A stretch of 11,385 nt of DNA from CAZIRF01 sp964541755. Lineage in GTDB: Bacteria > Spirochaetota > Spirochaetia > Treponematales > Breznakiellaceae. The notes under the pieces were generated by a model. It saw nothing but the letters and a program-made list of their open reading frames with translations. It had not been told where the DNA came from and searched no databases. The translations under genes were made by a program, and so were the position numbers. The stretch is from contig CAZIRF010000061.1 in the NCBI GenBank assembly GCA_964541755.1, forward strand, positions 1-11,385, given 5' to 3'. Shown here piece by piece: positions 9,197 through 11,385 of this stretch; the stretch's first letter is position 1, and each line of letters begins with the position of its first letter.

Positions 9197-10617
9197 TCGG
9201 CTCCCTCCCGGCTTGTATCTTGCGCACCGTCTGCGGGGGCATCGGTAACAGTTTCCTGTTCCCGCTCTTCATTCGCGCTCTCTTCCAAGAGCTGCGCAAA
9301 GAGGGCGGCTTCGTCTTCCCTCTTGTGGTCTTCGCCGTAGATTGCAGAGAGGAAGCGCTCGAAGTCGGCATTGAGGTCTTGGCTCTCTCTCCGTTCGGCG
9401 GGAAGGGAATCCTTGTTGTCGCGCTGTGAGAGGGCTTCAAAGGCGCGGTCTTGGCGCACCGAAAGGAGCAGGGGAAACTTGTGTCGCAGGAGGGCCAGGG
9501 GATTTTCGACGAGTTCATCGCCCTCGAGTTGAATCTCGAGATAGTGCTTCCGGTAGTCGATGCCCGCTTCCCGACTGCCAAAACGGCCGTCGAGGAAGTC
9601 GTCCATGCGGCCACAGAGGCGGGAGAGGGGGTGCAGGGGGGAAAAATCGACCGGTTCAACAGAGAAGCGTAGCGGGCCGATCTCTTCGCTGCCAGCAGGG
9701 ACCGCGACCGCAGCACCTGCGCCTGCTTCTGTCTTGCGTGCGTCTCCCTTTCCCTCGCCCAGCGTAACGGCGAGGCCCCCCTTGGGGCTCCCCGCCTCGT
9801 CGAAGGCCCAGGCCAGGGGGCTCCCCGCATACCAGGCATTTGCTCCGGCCTTCTGGCGGCGGTGAAGGTGTCCAAGGGCAATGTAATCAAAGTGGCGGTA
9901 CGCCCCGATATCGACCAATTCGGCCGTGCCCAAAAAGTGGCGCTCGCTTTCGGATTCCGTCCCGCCCCCCGCAAAGAGGTGGGCGACGAGGAGGCTGTAA
10001 TCCGCACCGGCGGCCAGAGCCTCCTGTCGGGCTTCTTCAAGACGGCGGGCGGCCTCCCGGTGGAGCTCCCTCTGGCTGCGTAGGGGTTCACCCCCGTGTG
10101 TGGGGGCGTCATCATGTTTCGGGTCTTCGCCGTCCATGCCAACGGCATTGTCCTTGGGCGCGGCTTCGCCCTTGGGCGCGGCTTCGCCCTTGGGCGCACG
10201 CAAGCAGCCGGGTTCCAGGAAGGGCAGGAGGAAGCAGGCGCAGCGCTCCCCGTTTTTTTCGATCACGACCGGCTCGAAGGCAGCCTCGGGGTCGGCCACG
10301 ATGTGGATGCCCAGCTTCGAAAAGAGATCCTGCCCGTAGGCCAGGCGGCGGGCGCTGTCGTGGTTCCCGGGGATCATGAGGACGGGAAGGCCGGGAAACC
10401 CGTCGTGTATGCGAATGAGGAGCTCGTTGAGCAGGGAGACGGCCTCCTTCGAGGGAAGGGAGCGGTCGTAGATGTCGCCTGCGAGTATGAGGCCGGCCCA
10501 GTCATCGCCCGCGAGGGCGGCAATCAACTGGTCGATCATGGCCCGCTGATCCTCCTCGAGGGACTGCTCGTGGAGGCTGCGGCCCAGGTGGATGTCTGCC
10601 AGGTGGAGGAACTTCAT
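9193..10617 (-). CDS. sbcD: Exonuclease subunit SbcD (Mre11-like nuclease)
   Basis: This is the metal-dependent nuclease of SbcCD: 3'-5' double-strand exonuclease and hairpin endonuclease, using two Mn ions. The calcineurin-like phosphoesterase motifs are all visible: D8-x-H10 (LADIHLG), GDIYDR (47-52), GNHD (84-87), the histidine of VAHLF (His213) and GHLH (249-252). The DxH motif so close to Met1 fixes the start. A capping and SbcC-binding region follows (about 300-450), then an acidic, probably disordered tail. At 474 aa it is longer than E. coli SbcD (about 400). Much of the excess is a Pro/Gly/Asp-rich insertion at about 140-182, between GNHD and VAHLF, that contains hexapeptide repeats. 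The gene leads an sbcD-sbcC operon with a 4-nt overlap. No Shine-Dalgarno is seen before its ATG, and the predicted promoter sits directly against the start codon. Confidence 0.97.
   Translation of the reverse strand: MKFLHLADIHLGRSLHEQSLEEDQRAMIDQLIAALAGDDWAGLILAGDIYDRSLPSKEAVSLLNELLIRIHDGFPGLPVLMIPGNHDSARRLAYGQDLFSKLGIHIVADPEAAFEPVVIEKNGERCACFLLPFLEPGCLRAPKGEAAPKGEAAPKDNAVGMDGEDPKHDDAPTHGGEPLRSQRELHREAARRLEEARQEALAAGADYSLLVAHLFAGGGTESESERHFLGTAELVDIGAYRHFDYIALGHLHRRQKAGANAWYAGSPLAWAFDEAGSPKGGLAVTLGEGKGDARKTEAGAGAAVAVPAGSEEIGPLRFSVEPVDFSPLHPLSRLCGRMDDFLDGRFGSREAGIDYRKHYLEIQLEGDELVENPLALLRHKFPLLLSVRQDRAFEALSQRDNKDSLPAERRESQDLNADFERFLSAIYGEDHKREDEAALFAQLLEESANEEREQETVTDAPADGAQDTSREGAE
10153..10197. 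repeat. 18-bp tandem repeat (2.5 copies) inside sbcD
   Basis: Two perfect copies of CTTGGGCGCGGCTTCGCC (10153-10170 and 10171-10188) are followed by the first 9 bp of a third (10189-10197). On the coding strand they encode APKGEA twice and then APK (SbcD residues 141-155). The unit is a multiple of three, so copy-number change would alter linker length without breaking the frame. It lies in an insertion, away from the metal-binding motifs. Confidence 0.95.
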
Positions 10618-10623
10618 CGGCCC

Positions 10624-10652
10624 ATGCTAGGGGAGGCTCGCCCCCGCGTCAA
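10624..10652 (-). promoter_or_regulatory. Candidate sigma70-type promoter for sbcDC
   Basis: On the minus strand, TTGACG (complement of 10647-10652; 5 of 6 to the -35 consensus) is followed by a 17-nt spacer and TAGCAT (complement of 10624-10629; 4 of 6 to the -10 consensus). Transcription starting about 7 nt past the -10 box would begin at or beside the sbcD ATG at 10617, implying a leaderless mRNA. The match is by eye only; the very GC-rich spacer is a caution. Confidence 0.5.
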
Positions 10653-10674
10653 GGACCCCCTGTATCTCATTGCG

Positions 10675-10728
10675 AGGGGCTTGCAGCTCGAGGCAAGGGT
10701 CTTGCAGTGTGTGGGAAGGGACTTGCCG
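10675..10728 (+). promoter_or_regulatory. Three direct repeats at exact 21-bp spacing (possible operator array)
   Basis: The 12-bp motif AGGGnCTTGC(A/C)G occurs at 10675-10686, 10696-10707 and 10717-10728. Copies start exactly 21 bp apart, two helical turns, so all face the same side of the DNA. The third copy contains the -35 hexamer of the plus-strand promoter (10723-10728). The array lies between the two divergent promoters. Such a layout fits a DNA-binding regulator of the ATPase gene or of both operons. The regulator is not known and is not in the window. A small inverted repeat (CTTGC...GCAAG, 10680-10697) falls inside copies 1-2. Confidence 0.5.
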
Positions 10729-10751
10729 CACAGATACCGCACCGTTATACT
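10723..10751 (+). promoter_or_regulatory. Candidate sigma70-type promoter for the ECF ATPase gene
   Basis: TTGCCG (10723-10728; 4 of 6 to consensus), a 17-bp spacer and TATACT (10746-10751; 5 of 6 to consensus) form a well-spaced promoter. Transcription would start near 10758, leaving a leader of about 39 nt before the ATG at 10797. That leader is too short for a cobalamin-type riboswitch. Confidence 0.65.
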
Positions 10752-10788
10752 TTCATCAAGGACTGTATCCGCCCTGCGGAACGGTACC

Positions 10789-10794
10789 AGAGGA
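10789..10794 (+). promoter_or_regulatory. Ribosome binding site of the ECF ATPase gene
   Basis: The purine-rich AGAGGA lies two bases before the ATG at 10797. The core match is good, but the spacing is shorter than usual. It supports the ATG at 10797 as the start, together with the predicted promoter upstream. Confidence 0.5.
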
Positions 10795-10796
10795 CC

Positions 10797-11385
10797 ATGA
10801 ACACACAACAAGAAGCCTTGATCGAGGCCAAGGGCCTCTCCTTCTCCTACCCCGGCGTCTCTGCCAGCGGCCAGCTCGCCCTCGATGGCGTTTCCTTCGC
10901 CATACGCTCCGGCGAGTACCTCGCCCTCCTGGGCGCGAACGGCAGCGGCAAGAGCACCCTCCTCAATCTCTTTACCGGCCTGCTCGACCCCCCTGCGGGG
11001 CAGCTGTTTTTTTCTGCATCAGCCGGCCTTTCCCTATCCAATACTGATAGCTCCGGCCCGAGCCCCCTTCCTGCGGAGCCGGGCCCCCTCGATGTCGCCC
11101 GATCCGCGTATCGGGATATCGCACGCCGCCACTGCGCCCTCGTTTCGCAGAACCCCGACGACCAGATCGTCGGGTCTGTTGTCGAGGAGGACTGCCTCTT
11201 CGGGCCCCTCCAGCGCGGGGTGGCGCCCGAACGTGCCCGCGAGCGGGTCTCTGCCTGGCTTGAGTTCTGCGGGCTGCTGCCCCTTGCGCGCCGCCAGGTT
11301 ACCCGGCTTTCCGGCGGGGAAAAGCAGCGCCTCGCCCTCGCGTCGGCTTTGGCCCTCGACGCGCCGGTCCTCCTCCTTGACGAGA
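10797..11385 (+). CDS. ECF/CbiO-type ABC transporter ATPase, N-terminal part (3' end outside window)
   Basis: This is the ATP-hydrolysing subunit of an energy-coupling factor transporter, a class that imports vitamins or Co/Ni ions with a T-component and a substrate-binding S-component. The frame stays open for 196 codons to the window edge. Walker A is GANGSGKST (46-54). The Q-loop block QNPDDQIVGSVVEED plus FGP (118-137) is the hallmark of EcfA/CbiO ATPases. The signature is LSGGEKQR (171-178), and the window ends at Walker B LLLDE (192-196). Between Walker A and the Q-loop there is an extra Ser/Pro-rich stretch (about 73-97), making that interval some 20 residues longer than I expect for the family. 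The gene is divergent from sbcD and has its own promoter candidate. Substrate cannot be deduced. EcfA1 versus EcfA2 versus CbiO is left open, so no symbol is given. Confidence 0.9.
   Translation, partial: MNTQQEALIEAKGLSFSYPGVSASGQLALDGVSFAIRSGEYLALLGANGSGKSTLLNLFTGLLDPPAGQLFFSASAGLSLSNTDSSGPSPLPAEPGPLDVARSAYRDIARRHCALVSQNPDDQIVGSVVEEDCLFGPLQRGVAPERARERVSAWLEFCGLLPLARRQVTRLSGGEKQRLALASALALDAPVLLLDE

Noticed and set aside
8859..10199. A 446-codon minus-strand frame overlapping sbcD and sbcC in another frame
   Set aside because: It is a shifted reading of sbcD/sbcC with Pro/Arg-rich nonsense, while the sbcDC frames carry every family motif.
10680..10697. CTTGC...GCAAG inverted repeat as a separate operator or terminator
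   Set aside because: The stem is only 5 bp with an 8-nt loop; the direct repeats with 21-bp phasing explain the sequence better.
10758..10796. Riboswitch leader before the ECF ATPase
   Set aside because: From the predicted start the leader is only about 39 nt and shows no conserved riboswitch core; the divergent region as a whole is 179 bp.

Overview
The window is a GC-rich, densely coding bacterial segment with five protein genes, two of them cut by the window edges. The first two genes (a bacterial alpha-2-macroglobulin followed by a PBP1C-type peptidoglycan synthase) point to a diderm bacterium with a periplasm. The overall gene style would fit a GC-rich spirochaete or a deltaproteobacterium-like lineage. 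That placement is an impression from the protein sequences, not something the window proves. I found no rRNA, tRNA, CRISPR array, insertion sequence or phage gene.

Layout. Positions 2-3451 (+) hold the C-terminal part of an alpha-2-macroglobulin with an intact CSEQ thioester motif; its N-terminus lies upstream of the window. Its stop codon overlaps the start of pbpC (3448-5994, +) in an ATGA junction, the classic periplasmic defence and repair pair. On the opposite strand, sbcD (10617-9193) and sbcC (9196-5945) form an operon, also joined by an ATGA overlap; together they encode the Mre11/Rad50-type nuclease that cleaves DNA hairpins and blocked ends. pbpC and sbcC converge and their coding 3' ends overlap by 50 bp, so there is no intergenic terminator. 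Beyond sbcD, a 179-bp divergent intergenic region (10618-10796) carries a good promoter candidate on each strand and a set of three 21-bp-phased direct repeats. It leads into an ECF/CbiO-type ABC transporter ATPase (10797 to the window edge, +).

How the genes work together. The A2M/PbpC pair is thought to trap invading proteases and rebuild damaged wall. SbcCD works in the cytoplasm on DNA ends. The ATPase would energise uptake of a vitamin or metal ion through membrane partners that should lie just beyond the right edge. These are three independent modules of largely ordinary genes, and I see no convincing new multi-gene system. The points most worth a second look are small: the phased repeats and the apparently leaderless sbcD promoter, a G9 tract in pbpC that could act as an on/off switch, an in-frame 18-bp minisatellite in sbcD, and the coding overlap of pbpC and sbcC.
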